NCBI GenBank assembly: GCA_030706685.1
Contig: JAUZOA010000056.1
Span: forward strand, 1-37,158
DNA from: Bacteroidota bacterium
GTDB taxonomy: Bacteria > Bacteroidota > Bacteroidia > Chitinophagales > Chitinophagaceae
DNA length: 37,158 bases
Direction: 5' to 3'
Shown here: positions 1-7,662 of the stretch, piece by piece
Layout: every line of letters starts with the position of its first letter
Numbering within the stretch: position 1 is the stretch's first letter
Translations under genes and position numbers: made by a program
The notes under the pieces: model-generated
What the model was told of the DNA's origin: nothing
Databases searched by the model: none
The model's input: only the letters and a program-made list of their open reading frames with translations

Positions 1-919
1 CGTGAATGCATTAAAAACAAAGAAGAGCGGCTACGAGTTTACATTAGCCGGAACCCCGGTGCAAACCAAAAGTGGAATTAACTGGGATGTGTCGCTGAAT
101 ATCTCCACTTTCCAGGACAAGTATGATGAGCTGCCTCCGGGCCAGTCTGTCTATAATACTTTCTTTAAAAAGGGGGACCGTGTAGATAAATTTTACGGCA
201 GCGCGTTTGTCAGAACTCCGGATGGACAAATAATTAATGACGCGGCCGGCAAGCCATTGGCTAATCCTGTACCCCAGTTTTTGGGTTACCTGAATGCCAA
301 ATACCAGTGGGGAATTTATAATAAAATCAACTGGAAGAATTTGTCGCTCGGGTTCCAGTTTGACGGAAGTGTGGGCGGGGTGACTACGGATTACATGCAC
401 AATAAAACAATGCGCGGGGGAAGAAATATTGAAACGGCTGAAGGGGCGCTGGGAGCAGCCAGGAAATCAGATAATGATCATGCAGGGGATCCGGCTTACC
501 CGGGAGTATATGTGGGTGAAGGAGTGGTGGTGTCGAATGGTGTAGCGATCAACTATGACGGGAGCACCGGGGCTGTTCTTAACTATAAAGACCTCCAGTT
601 TGGGGCCAATACACATACTACCCAGGTTCAGGATTATGTAAGTAAATATTACGGCATATCGGAAGCTAACCTGATGAGTAAAACCTTTGCAAAGCTCAGG
701 GAGGTCACCATCAGTTACGACCTGCCGGCTAAATGGCTGGGCAAATCATTTATCAGTAAAGTGAGTCTATCGCTGGTGGGCCGCAACCTGGTCTATTTCT
801 ACAAAGACAAACGTTTCAAGGACGTGGATCTTGACCAGTATAATTATTCGACAAGCGGGACGGGTTTGCAATCACCTACTACACGCCGTTACGGATTTAA
901 TATAAATGTTGTTTTCTAA
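1..919 (+). CDS. SusC/RagA-family TonB-dependent outer-membrane receptor, C-terminal part (5' end outside window)
   Basis: The reading frame is open from the window edge (first full codon at base 2) and encodes about 305 residues of the C-terminal beta-barrel; SusC proteins are usually about 1000 residues, so two thirds of the gene lies upstream. Evidence is the alternating aromatic/polar strand pattern, a GRNLVYFYKD strand and the typical SusC ending with an SPTTRRYGFNINVVF strand that closes on Phe. The GTG at base 2 is not a real start. A SusD-like gene starts 18 nt after the stop, the standard SusCD arrangement. SusC forms the TonB-energised channel capped by SusD. The five catabolic genes downstream suggest the cargo is a phosphorus compound rather than a glycan; that is inference from context, and the plug and substrate-contact domains cannot be seen. 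Confidence 0.93.
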   Translation, partial: VNALKTKKSGYEFTLAGTPVQTKSGINWDVSLNISTFQDKYDELPPGQSVYNTFFKKGDRVDKFYGSAFVRTPDGQIINDAAGKPLANPVPQFLGYLNAKYQWGIYNKINWKNLSLGFQFDGSVGGVTTDYMHNKTMRGGRNIETAEGALGAARKSDNDHAGDPAYPGVYVGEGVVVSNGVAINYDGSTGAVLNYKDLQFGANTHTTQVQDYVSKYYGISEANLMSKTFAKLREVTISYDLPAKWLGKSFISKVSLSLVGRNLVYFYKDKRFKDVDLDQYNYSTSGTGLQSPTTRRYGFNINVVF

Positions 920-937
920 ATTTTAAAAACAGAGAAA

Positions 938-2521
938 ATGAAACGGTTTTATCCTATACTTTTTTTTGCGGCATGCTCAGTTTTCTTTATGGCTGGCTGT
1001 AAAAAATCATTTGATGAATTAAATGTAAACGAAAACAAGCCTACAAGCGTACCCCCCTCCCTGGTATTCAATGGGATTTTGTACGACATGTATGATGCCC
1101 CTTACTCTATGTATGAAAGATGGGGCCAGTACTATTGCTGCAATTATGATTATTACGGGAATAACCGATATGATTTTGGTTCCGGTTCCAATTATTATTC
1201 TACGTTGAAGAATGTAGGAAAGATGGAAGAAGAAGCGTTGAAAAACGGAGCGGGAGCGCTTAACCCGTACTCGGCCCTCGCCAAATTTTTCAGAGCGTAT
1301 TTTTTTACGAAAATGAGTTTGCAGATGGGGGACATACCTATGACAGAAGCATTGAAAGGGTCCGCTAATCTTACTCCTGCCTACGATCCGCAGAAGAAAG
1401 TCTTTCAACAGGCTTTTGTATGGCTTGACAGCGCTAATACGCAGCTCGGCCAGCTTATTACGGCCAACGACCTTAGCCTTAACGGGGATATCTACCTGGA
1501 TAATAACCTGAGAAAATGGAGGAAAGTCGTCAATACTTTCCGCTTGCGTCTCCTGATTAACCTGAGTAAAAAAGAAGCGGATGCCGATCTTAATATCAAA
1601 CAACAATTTGCTACTATACTCGGTGATGCCAATAAATACCCGCTGATGACGAGCATGGATGATAACCTCCAGTTCAAGTTCACTCACCCGACCAATGATT
1701 ACCCGATGAGCCCGAATAATTTCGGTTTTGATGCATTGCGGTACAATACTTCGGCAACTTATATCAGCCTGCTGACCCAGACCCATGATCCAAGAGTATT
1801 CGTAACGGCTGAGCCTGCTACGGCCCTGGTGGCAGGAGGTATGAGTCCCACCGATTTTAACGCGTTTGTCGGGGCATCGCCCGGTGAAGACCTGGGTGTC
1901 ATGTACGTAAAAGCCAACAGCGGCCAGTATTCGCTTATCAACCGCAAACATTATTATGAAACTTATACCGGCGAGCCGAGTATCCAGATTGGGTATCCTG
2001 AGATGCTCTTCAATATCGCGGAAGCGATTAATCGTGGCTGGGTGGCATCAGGTCCACTGGGTAATGCCGAGGCTCATTACCAGGCAGGCATTGAAGCGTC
2101 CATGGCTTATTATGGTATTCCTGAAACGGGAGCCTTTACTGCTAACTTTCTTCAATCAGGCAGCCCGGGTTCTTCAGCCATTTATAATAGTTATAGTGTC
2201 AACTTTGATTTTACTACTTATTACAACCAGGCGTCTGTTAAATATTCCGCTAATAATGCTACGGCATTAACGCAGATACTGAAACAAAAATATATCGCCC
2301 TGTTCCGTCATTCGGGGCTCGAATCTTATTTTAATTACAGGAGAACCGGCACCCCTGTATTTACTACCGGTCCCGGTACCGGCAACGGCTCCAGGATAGC
2401 AATGAGGTTTAAATACCCTACATCCGAGCAAACTGCCAATGCTGATCATTATCATACGGCCCTGCAATCGCAATTTGGCGGGAACGATGATATCAACGGG
2501 ATGATGTGGATACTCAATTAA
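938..2521 (+). CDS. SusD/RagB-like nutrient-binding outer-membrane lipoprotein
   Basis: The product has 527 residues with a lipoprotein signal: Lys/Arg start, hydrophobic stretch, then MAG-C with the lipidated Cys at residue 21. The sequence after it (KKSFDELNVNENKPTSVPPSLVFNGIL) and the helical TPR-like body match the SusD-like_2 branch of SusD/RagB proteins, which sit on the cell surface as the lid of a SusC channel. The C-terminal part carries the usual family pattern of a long helix (LTQILKQKYIALF) followed by a loop region ending near DDINGMMWILN. It starts 18 nt after susC and precedes an exported hydrolase by 88 nt. The ligand cannot be read from the sequence; its neighbours point to an organophosphorus compound. 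The start codon follows an A-rich leader without a strong Shine-Dalgarno, normal for Bacteroidota. Confidence 0.92.
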   Translation: MKRFYPILFFAACSVFFMAGCKKSFDELNVNENKPTSVPPSLVFNGILYDMYDAPYSMYERWGQYYCCNYDYYGNNRYDFGSGSNYYSTLKNVGKMEEEALKNGAGALNPYSALAKFFRAYFFTKMSLQMGDIPMTEALKGSANLTPAYDPQKKVFQQAFVWLDSANTQLGQLITANDLSLNGDIYLDNNLRKWRKVVNTFRLRLLINLSKKEADADLNIKQQFATILGDANKYPLMTSMDDNLQFKFTHPTNDYPMSPNNFGFDALRYNTSATYISLLTQTHDPRVFVTAEPATALVAGGMSPTDFNAFVGASPGEDLGVMYVKANSGQYSLINRKHYYETYTGEPSIQIGYPEMLFNIAEAINRGWVASGPLGNAEAHYQAGIEASMAYYGIPETGAFTANFLQSGSPGSSAIYNSYSVNFDFTTYYNQASVKYSANNATALTQILKQKYIALFRHSGLESYFNYRRTGTPVFTTGPGTGNGSRIAMRFKYPTSEQTANADHYHTALQSQFGGNDDINGMMWILN

Positions 2522-2609
2522 CGGATTGAAACAAACGAAACAGAATATCATTATCGTGTTATCATGAAGCGGGATTTGTCTAAGTCCTGCTCTTTTAAAG
2601 AATTCAGGT

Positions 2610-3692
2610 ATGAAAAAAATATTCCTTTCTTTATTCTTCTTCTTTCCGCTGGTTACTCTTTTCGCGCAATCGAAAACAGAAAATGTCATCATCGTAACAT
2701 TGGATGGCTTTCGCTGGCAGGAGGTATTCGGCGGCGCGGATGATTCCCTGGTCAATAATCCTGTTTTTTCCTTTGATACGGCCGGGCTGAAAAAAAAATA
2801 CTGGGCCGGCACCGGGGAGGAAAGAAGAAAAAAATTGCTGCCGTTTTTCTGGAACACTATCGCCACGGAGGGACAATTGCATGGTAACCGGCACTTCAAC
2901 AGCAAAGTGAATGTAAAGAACCGCTATTGGTTTTCTTATCCCGGTTACAATGAAATATTTACCGGCTACCCGGATACGGCCGTAAACAGTAATGATAAAA
3001 ATTTTAATAAGAACAGGACAGTATTGGAGTTTTTGAATAATCAACCCGGCCTGAATGGTAAGCTTGCGGCATTTACATCCTGGGATTGTTTTGATGCTAT
3101 TTTAAATGAACCGCGCTCAAAACTATTCGTCAGCTCAGGTATCGGTAAGGTGAAACTTAATTCACCCGAATTTGCTTTGCTGAATGATATGCAGGCCCAA
3201 ACTCCGCAACCCCTGGGTGATGATGTGAGGCCGGATTACCTGACGTATTTTATGGCAAAAGAATATGTCAGGCAGTATAAACCCAGGGTCTTGTATGTCG
3301 CGTTTGATGAGACAGATGATTATGCGCACGGCGGCCGCTATGATTATTACCTGAATACGGCCCATATAGAAGATAAATGGATCGGCGATCTCTGGAATAC
3401 GGTGCAACAAATGCCGGAGTATAAAGACAAAACTACATTGCTGATCCTTTGTGATCATGGCCGCGGCGATAAAATAAAAAAGCAGTGGACCAGTCATGGC
3501 GCGGATGTAAAAGGATCTGACCAGATATGGCTGGCAGCTATTGGTGCGGGAATTGAACCGAAGGGTGAGATCAGGGACGATGAACAAATTTACCAGGCGC
3601 AACTGGCGCAAACTATTGCCCGGCTGCTTGGTTTCACTTTTAAAGAGGCAAACCAGCCTGTAGATAATGCCATTACACAAATTATAAAATGA
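2610..3692 (+). CDS. exported alkaline-phosphatase-superfamily hydrolase (phosphodiesterase/phosphatase-like)
   Basis: The product has 360 residues with a Sec signal peptide (residues 1-20, ending LFAQ), so it should be periplasmic or surface-exposed. Alkaline-phosphatase-fold metal ligands are recognisable in order: Asp32 in TLDGFRW, Ser109 in WFSYPGYNEIFTG at the place where nucleotide pyrophosphatases/phosphodiesterases carry a nucleophilic Thr (TxPNH...TG), Asp236/Asp237 and His240 in DETDDYAH, Asp282-His283 in CDHG, and His296 in SHG. The family removes phosphate or splits phosphodiesters, sulfates or phosphonate esters; substrate cannot be assigned. Its stop overlaps the start of the PhnZ-like gene (ATGA), so the two are probably translationally coupled. 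I infer it releases a small phosphonate from an ester or lipid. A paralogue is encoded at 13875-14975. An alternative is a plain phosphatase used under phosphate limitation. Confidence 0.85.
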   Translation: MKKIFLSLFFFFPLVTLFAQSKTENVIIVTLDGFRWQEVFGGADDSLVNNPVFSFDTAGLKKKYWAGTGEERRKKLLPFFWNTIATEGQLHGNRHFNSKVNVKNRYWFSYPGYNEIFTGYPDTAVNSNDKNFNKNRTVLEFLNNQPGLNGKLAAFTSWDCFDAILNEPRSKLFVSSGIGKVKLNSPEFALLNDMQAQTPQPLGDDVRPDYLTYFMAKEYVRQYKPRVLYVAFDETDDYAHGGRYDYYLNTAHIEDKWIGDLWNTVQQMPEYKDKTTLLILCDHGRGDKIKKQWTSHGADVKGSDQIWLAAIGAGIEPKGEIRDDEQIYQAQLAQTIARLLGFTFKEANQPVDNAITQIIK

Positions 3693-4276
3693 TCTTTATG
3701 ACTATGGTGAAAGAATCAGCCGGCCGGGTCGCAGATGAAATAATCATGTTGTATAAAAATTACGGAGATGAAGATTATATCGGTGAGCCGGTATCTCAAA
3801 TCGAGCACATGTGTCAGTGTGCGCAGTTGGCCGAAGCAGAAGGTTACCCGGAAGAAGTGATATTAGCTGCTTTTTTCCATGATATCGGGCACTTGTGCGA
3901 GCATATCATGCCCGTTCAGTATATGAATGGATATGGAGTAGCGGATCATGAAAAATTGGGGGCTGATTATTTGCGCAGCAAAGGATTTTCCGCGACAATA
4001 GCCAGTCTCGTAGAAAACCATGTACAGGCCAAGCGCTATCTCACTTATCACTACCCGGAATATTATGAGCAATTATCAGAAGCGAGTAAAAAAACACTGG
4101 AGTTCCAGGGTGGCAGGATGACATTGGAAGAAGCGATGAGATTTGAAGCGGATCCTCTTTTTGACCTGCATATCAAATTGAGACGCTGGGATGAAAGGGC
4201 GAAATTGGAACAGCAGCCTCTTCCTTCCCTCGATAAATATGCTGCTATGGCCCTGCGTCATTTGGAAGAACAATAA
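3689..4276 (+). CDS. phnZ: PhnZ/TmpB-like HD-domain mixed-valent diiron oxygenase (C-P bond cleavage)
   Basis: The product is a 195-residue cytoplasmic HD-domain protein. Visible residues match those known for PhnZ with nearly identical spacing: Tyr30 and Glu33 (EPVSQIEH segment), His40, His64-Asp65, His68, His87, His111, Lys115, Arg165 and Asp168. In PhnZ the His/Asp set binds two irons, Tyr and Glu gate or contact the substrate, and Lys/Arg hold the phosphonate. PhnZ turns 1-hydroxy-2-aminoethylphosphonate into glycine and phosphate with O2; TmpB does the same with the trimethylated analogue. Ordinary HD phosphohydrolases lack the Tyr/Glu pair. The start chosen overlaps the upstream stop by four bases; ATGs at 3698 and 3704 are alternatives. 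The usual partner, a 2-oxoglutarate hydroxylase (PhnY/TmpA), is not in this window. Oxygenase class is well supported; exact substrate is not. Confidence 0.85.
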   Translation: MIFMTMVKESAGRVADEIIMLYKNYGDEDYIGEPVSQIEHMCQCAQLAEAEGYPEEVILAAFFHDIGHLCEHIMPVQYMNGYGVADHEKLGADYLRSKGFSATIASLVENHVQAKRYLTYHYPEYYEQLSEASKKTLEFQGGRMTLEEAMRFEADPLFDLHIKLRRWDERAKLEQQPLPSLDKYAAMALRHLEEQ

Positions 4277-4292
4277 ACTCAAACCCCGATAT

Positions 4293-4976
4293 ATGCCAGT
4301 AAAACTTGCGGTATTTGATCTTGCCGGTACAACCGTTAAAGATGATAATGCGGTAGCGTCCGCTTTCTGCAAAGCGTTTGACGCTTATGGTTATACTGTT
4401 TCGGAAGAAGCGGTCAGGCCATTAATGGGATACAAAAAACCTGTTGCCATACAGATCATACTGGAGAAGATGGGTATTGAAACCGATGAGGAGCTTGTCA
4501 ACGATATTCACCGGGAGTTTGAAATGGAGATGATAGATCATTATGAATATTCACCTGATGTAAAAGCCATACCCGGCGCGGAAATGGTCATGCTGCAATT
4601 AAAGGAAAAAGGAATAAGGGTGGCCCTGAACACGGGTTTTACAAAAATAATAGCTGATACCATTCTTCACCGTTTGCAGTGGAGGGAAAAAGGAATAGCA
4701 GATGATTGTATTGCCAGCGATGAAGTAGAGGAGGGAAGACCTCAACCCTTCATGATCCGGGCGCTGATGGAAAGGGCCGGTATAGATGACCCCAAAGAAG
4801 TGGTCAAGATCGGGGATACGGAAGCGGATGTAAATGAAGGACGCAATGCCGATTGTGCTTTGGTTATTGCCGTAACTACCGGCGCTTTTGCGAAAGAACA
4901 GTTGGAAACCTACTCACCGGATTATATCATCGACAATCTTTCCGAATTGCCTCCTTTAATTTTTGACTGTGACTGA
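4293..4976 (+). CDS. phosphonatase-like HAD hydrolase (TIGR03351-type)
   Basis: The product has 227 residues. HAD motif I is FDLAGTT with nucleophile Asp9. The cap carries MGYKK, where Lys49 aligns with the Schiff-base Lys of phosphonoacetaldehyde hydrolase PhnX (MGxxK). Motif II is LNTGF, and the C-terminal KIGDTEADVNEGRNA gives the acidic metal motif. This is the phosphonatase-like family known to cluster with the TIGR03364 FAD oxidoreductase, which is present two genes downstream. The expected reaction is hydrolysis of the C-P bond of phosphonoacetaldehyde or a close relative (for example its 1-hydroxy form) to phosphate and an aldehyde. The frame opens upstream at 4191 inside the PhnZ gene, but the ATG at 4293 gives the standard N-terminus MPVKLAVFDLAGTT and a 16-nt gap. 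Its end overlaps the transporter start by eight bases. Confidence 0.87.
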   Translation: MPVKLAVFDLAGTTVKDDNAVASAFCKAFDAYGYTVSEEAVRPLMGYKKPVAIQIILEKMGIETDEELVNDIHREFEMEMIDHYEYSPDVKAIPGAEMVMLQLKEKGIRVALNTGFTKIIADTILHRLQWREKGIADDCIASDEVEEGRPQPFMIRALMERAGIDDPKEVVKIGDTEADVNEGRNADCALVIAVTTGAFAKEQLETYSPDYIIDNLSELPPLIFDCD

Positions 4977-6255
4977 TATTACCGCGACTTCTTTACCCCG
5001 TACAGGAAACAGGCGTATGGTTGTCGCCATCAGCGCAGCCATGATTGCTTTCCTGGCCTACTCATCTGTATATGCTTACCGCAAGCCATTCACGATTGCC
5101 ACTTTTGAAGGAATAAAATATTGGGGTGTTTCTTACCAGACATTGCTTATCATCAGCCAGGTGGCAGGTTATATGCTCAGCAAATTTTATGGTATAAAAT
5201 TTATCGCGGAGTTGAAAACACTGGGCCGTTTCCAAACAAGTATCATTCTTGTCGGCAGCGCCTGGTTGTCCTTATTATTTTTTGTATGGACACCGGCGCC
5301 CTATGGTATGATCTTTCTTTTTATCAACGGCTTTATGCTGGGCTTTATGTGGGGCATCATCTTTAGCTATGTAGAAGGGAGAAGGAGCACCGATTTTATT
5401 GGCGCTGTCATGGCCGTCAGTTTCATATTCGCCGGGGGCTTTACCCGATCGGTAGCCAAATGGCTGATGGTAGAGTGGAACGTGACGGAAACCTGGATGC
5501 CTTTTATGACAGGGTTGGTATTTGCATTGCCGCTCTTATTCTTTTTATGGTTATTGGAAAGAATCCCTCCGCCCGATGAAACCGATATAAACGAAAGAAC
5601 CATACGGCTGCCTATGAATCATGAAAGCCGCATCCGGTTCTTAAAGTTATTCGGGTGGGGGCTTAGTATTGTTACTCTTACTTATGTATTCCTGACTGTC
5701 ATGAGAGATGTGCGGGATAATTATATGGCCAATATCTGGAATGAACTGGGCTACGGAAATAATTATTCCATTTTTACACAGACGGAGACCTATACATCAC
5801 TCATCGTTTTGCTCATCATGTGCCTGCTGGTACTGATCAGGAAAAACATCCGGGCGCTGTCGGTGGTACATTTTGTCATTGTAGCAGGATTCACGCTGGC
5901 AGGTATTTCATCCCTGCTGTTTATTACCGGCAAAATGAGCGGACCCTTATGGATGCAATTGGTAAGTCTTGGCTTGTACATGGGATACATCCCTTTCAAT
6001 TGTATTTTTTTTGAAAGACTGATCGCTTCTTTTCGTATTGCCGGCAATGTAGGCTTCCTCATTTATTTTGCCGATGCATTCGGTTATTTGGGCAGCGTGA
6101 TCGTGATGTTGTGTAAGGAATTTATGCGGTGGCAGCTCAACTGGTCGCAATTTTATTCCCGGGGAGTGGTGGCGGGCTCAGTGCTTGGTCTGGCAGGAAC
6201 CATTTTCTCCTGGTTTTACTTCAGGAAAAAATATATGGTCAATAAAACCCTTTAG
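4969..6255 (+). CDS. DUF5690-type major-facilitator transporter, probably for an organophosphorus compound
   Basis: The product is about 428 residues with roughly 12 hydrophobic helices, no signal peptide and an MFS-like layout in two halves separated by a polar loop (around RIPPPDETDINERTIRLP). The N-terminal segment SVYAYRKPFTIATF followed by a helix containing LLIISQVAGYMLSKFYGIK resembles the RKNF...GYxxSK region of organophosphate:phosphate antiporters such as GlpT, although the family is annotated only as DUF5690. The start is uncertain: GTG at 4969 (chosen, overlapping the HAD stop by eight bases), TTG at 4963 or ATG at 5017 are possible; none has a clear ribosome site. Its position between a phosphonatase-like hydrolase and an FAD amine oxidase suggests it imports the phosphonate released in the periplasm. 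That substrate is inferred from context. Confidence 0.78.
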   Translation: MTDITATSLPRTGNRRMVVAISAAMIAFLAYSSVYAYRKPFTIATFEGIKYWGVSYQTLLIISQVAGYMLSKFYGIKFIAELKTLGRFQTSIILVGSAWLSLLFFVWTPAPYGMIFLFINGFMLGFMWGIIFSYVEGRRSTDFIGAVMAVSFIFAGGFTRSVAKWLMVEWNVTETWMPFMTGLVFALPLLFFLWLLERIPPPDETDINERTIRLPMNHESRIRFLKLFGWGLSIVTLTYVFLTVMRDVRDNYMANIWNELGYGNNYSIFTQTETYTSLIVLLIMCLLVLIRKNIRALSVVHFVIVAGFTLAGISSLLFITGKMSGPLWMQLVSLGLYMGYIPFNCIFFERLIASFRIAGNVGFLIYFADAFGYLGSVIVMLCKEFMRWQLNWSQFYSRGVVAGSVLGLAGTIFSWFYFRKKYMVNKTL

Positions 6256-6257
6256 AT

Positions 6258-7409
6258 ATGTCGCAGCATTCAGCTATCGTTATTGGTGCAGGTATTGCAG
6301 GGTTGGCAACGGCAAGAGCATTGGCGTCGAGGGGGTGGGCCGTGAAAGTGATTGAAAGAAATGATAAAGCGATCGGCGCTTCTGTTCGCAATTTCGGAAT
6401 GATATGGCCCATTGGCCAGCCGGCGGGAGAACTATACGAAAGAGCTATGTTATCGAGGCAGATATGGAAAGAAGTTTGTGATGATGCCCATATATGGTAC
6501 GAGGAAGCGGGATCGTTGCACCTTGCTTATCATCCCGGCGAATGGAAGGTATTAGAAGAGTTGAATGAAATATATAAGTACCGGGGATATGAATTATTGA
6601 ATGCGGACGAAACTATTCAAAGATCGGACGCGGTTATAAAAAAGGATTTGCTCGGTAGTTTATACAGCTCTGCTGAACTGATCGTTGATCCCAGGATAGC
6701 CATTGCCAAAATTCCAGCATGGCTGGAAGAAAAGTATGGAGTAAGATTTATCTGGGGGCGGACCGTAACAGATATCTGCTATCCCGCAGTTTATATAGGA
6801 AATGATGTTATGGAAGCGGACGAAATATATGTTTGCAGCGGTGCTGATTTCGAAACATTGTATCCCCAGCAATTCGCTGAAGCTCCTATAACAAAATGCA
6901 AACTGCAAATGATGCGGTTGGCGGCACAACCGGGTAACTGGCGGATCGGTCCTGCTTTATGCGGGGGATTATCGCTGGCGCACTATGAGAGTTTTAAAGC
7001 CGCTCCATCCCTGCAGGAATTGAAAGATCGTTATAAACAGGAATATGCCACTTACCTGGATTGGGGCATACATGTGATGGTATCTCAAAACCAGGCAGGA
7101 GAATTAACTGTCGGTGATTCGCACGAATACGGATTGACGCATGAGCCTTTCGACAGGCAGTTCATCAACCAGCTTGTACTGGATTATCTTGGCAAGTTTG
7201 CGCAATTTAAAGATGCGAGAGTCATTGAAACCTGGAATGGTATTTATCCCAAACTTACAAATGGCCAGCCCGACCTGGTAATAAGACCGGAGCAGGGAGT
7301 CACTATTATTAATGGGTTAGGAGGAGCAGGAATGACACTTGGCTTCGGATTGTGCGAGCAATTGATCCATCAAAATCAATCCATGGTGATGGGTCATCAT
7401 CATGGATAA
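6258..7409 (+). CDS. TIGR03364-type FAD-dependent (amino)phosphonate oxidoreductase
   Basis: The product is a 383-residue DAO-family flavoprotein. The N-terminal dinucleotide fold shows G10-A-G12-I-A-G15 and Glu33 at the end of strand 2 (binding the FAD ribose), then GASVRNFGMIWPIGQPAGE, typical of the TIGR03364 clade. The C-terminal FAD segment is NGLGGAGMTLGFGLCEQL. The clade is syntenic with the phosphonatase-like HAD family, and members have been shown to oxidise 2-aminoethylphosphonate and its N-methyl form to phosphonoacetaldehyde, releasing the amine and reducing O2. Here it would feed the hydrolase at 4293-4976 in place of the transaminase PhnW, which is absent from the window. It starts 2 nt after the transporter stop and ends 4 nt before a convergent gene. 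It could also oxidise glycine or sarcosine, but gene context argues for a phosphonate. Confidence 0.86.
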   Translation: MSQHSAIVIGAGIAGLATARALASRGWAVKVIERNDKAIGASVRNFGMIWPIGQPAGELYERAMLSRQIWKEVCDDAHIWYEEAGSLHLAYHPGEWKVLEELNEIYKYRGYELLNADETIQRSDAVIKKDLLGSLYSSAELIVDPRIAIAKIPAWLEEKYGVRFIWGRTVTDICYPAVYIGNDVMEADEIYVCSGADFETLYPQQFAEAPITKCKLQMMRLAAQPGNWRIGPALCGGLSLAHYESFKAAPSLQELKDRYKQEYATYLDWGIHVMVSQNQAGELTVGDSHEYGLTHEPFDRQFINQLVLDYLGKFAQFKDARVIETWNGIYPKLTNGQPDLVIRPEQGVTIINGLGGAGMTLGFGLCEQLIHQNQSMVMGHHHG

Positions 7410-7413
7410 CAAT

Positions 7414-7662
7414 CTATTCAGCTTTTTCTTCCATAACAGGGCTCTCTTTTTTGGCGGGCCTGGTCTTTGACTGTTTGGCTGGTTTTATTTTAATGCCGGT
7501 ACTCAGCAGTTTGGCGGCTTTCTTAATGCGGTTTTCAAATTCTTTGTTACCCAGTTTTTCTTCAAGGCCTGTCAGTGCATTCTTTAACTGTTCAGTTATT
7601 TGATTACGCATTTCTTTTTTGGGGGAGGGCGCTTTATCTTTTTTTGTTTTGCTTTTAGACAT
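7414..7662 (-). CDS. small lysine-rich hypothetical protein
   Basis: The product has 82 residues and is strongly basic, with Lys-rich tails on both sides of one predicted amphipathic helix (EMRNQITEQLKNALTGLEEKL and on to about residue 50). There is no signal peptide, membrane segment or Cys. I do not recognise a named family; the composition recalls small nucleic-acid-binding or histone-H1-like proteins, but that is only a resemblance. The ATG is preceded by an A/T-rich leader. It converges with the FAD oxidase gene with four bases between the two stop codons, and lies far enough from the glycosyltransferase upstream (279 nt, with an inverted repeat) to have its own promoter. Confidence 0.6.
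   Translation of the reverse strand: MSKSKTKKDKAPSPKKEMRNQITEQLKNALTGLEEKLGNKEFENRIKKAAKLLSTGIKIKPAKQSKTRPAKKESPVMEEKAE

Noticed and set aside
2-10. GTG at base 2 as a gene start
   Set aside because: The frame is the inside of a SusC beta-barrel; the real start must be about 2 kb upstream of the window.
1019-1951. 310-codon open frame on the minus strand inside the SusD-like gene
   Set aside because: It is antisense to a well-supported SusD-like protein, its translation has no family features, and no promoter or signal is evident.
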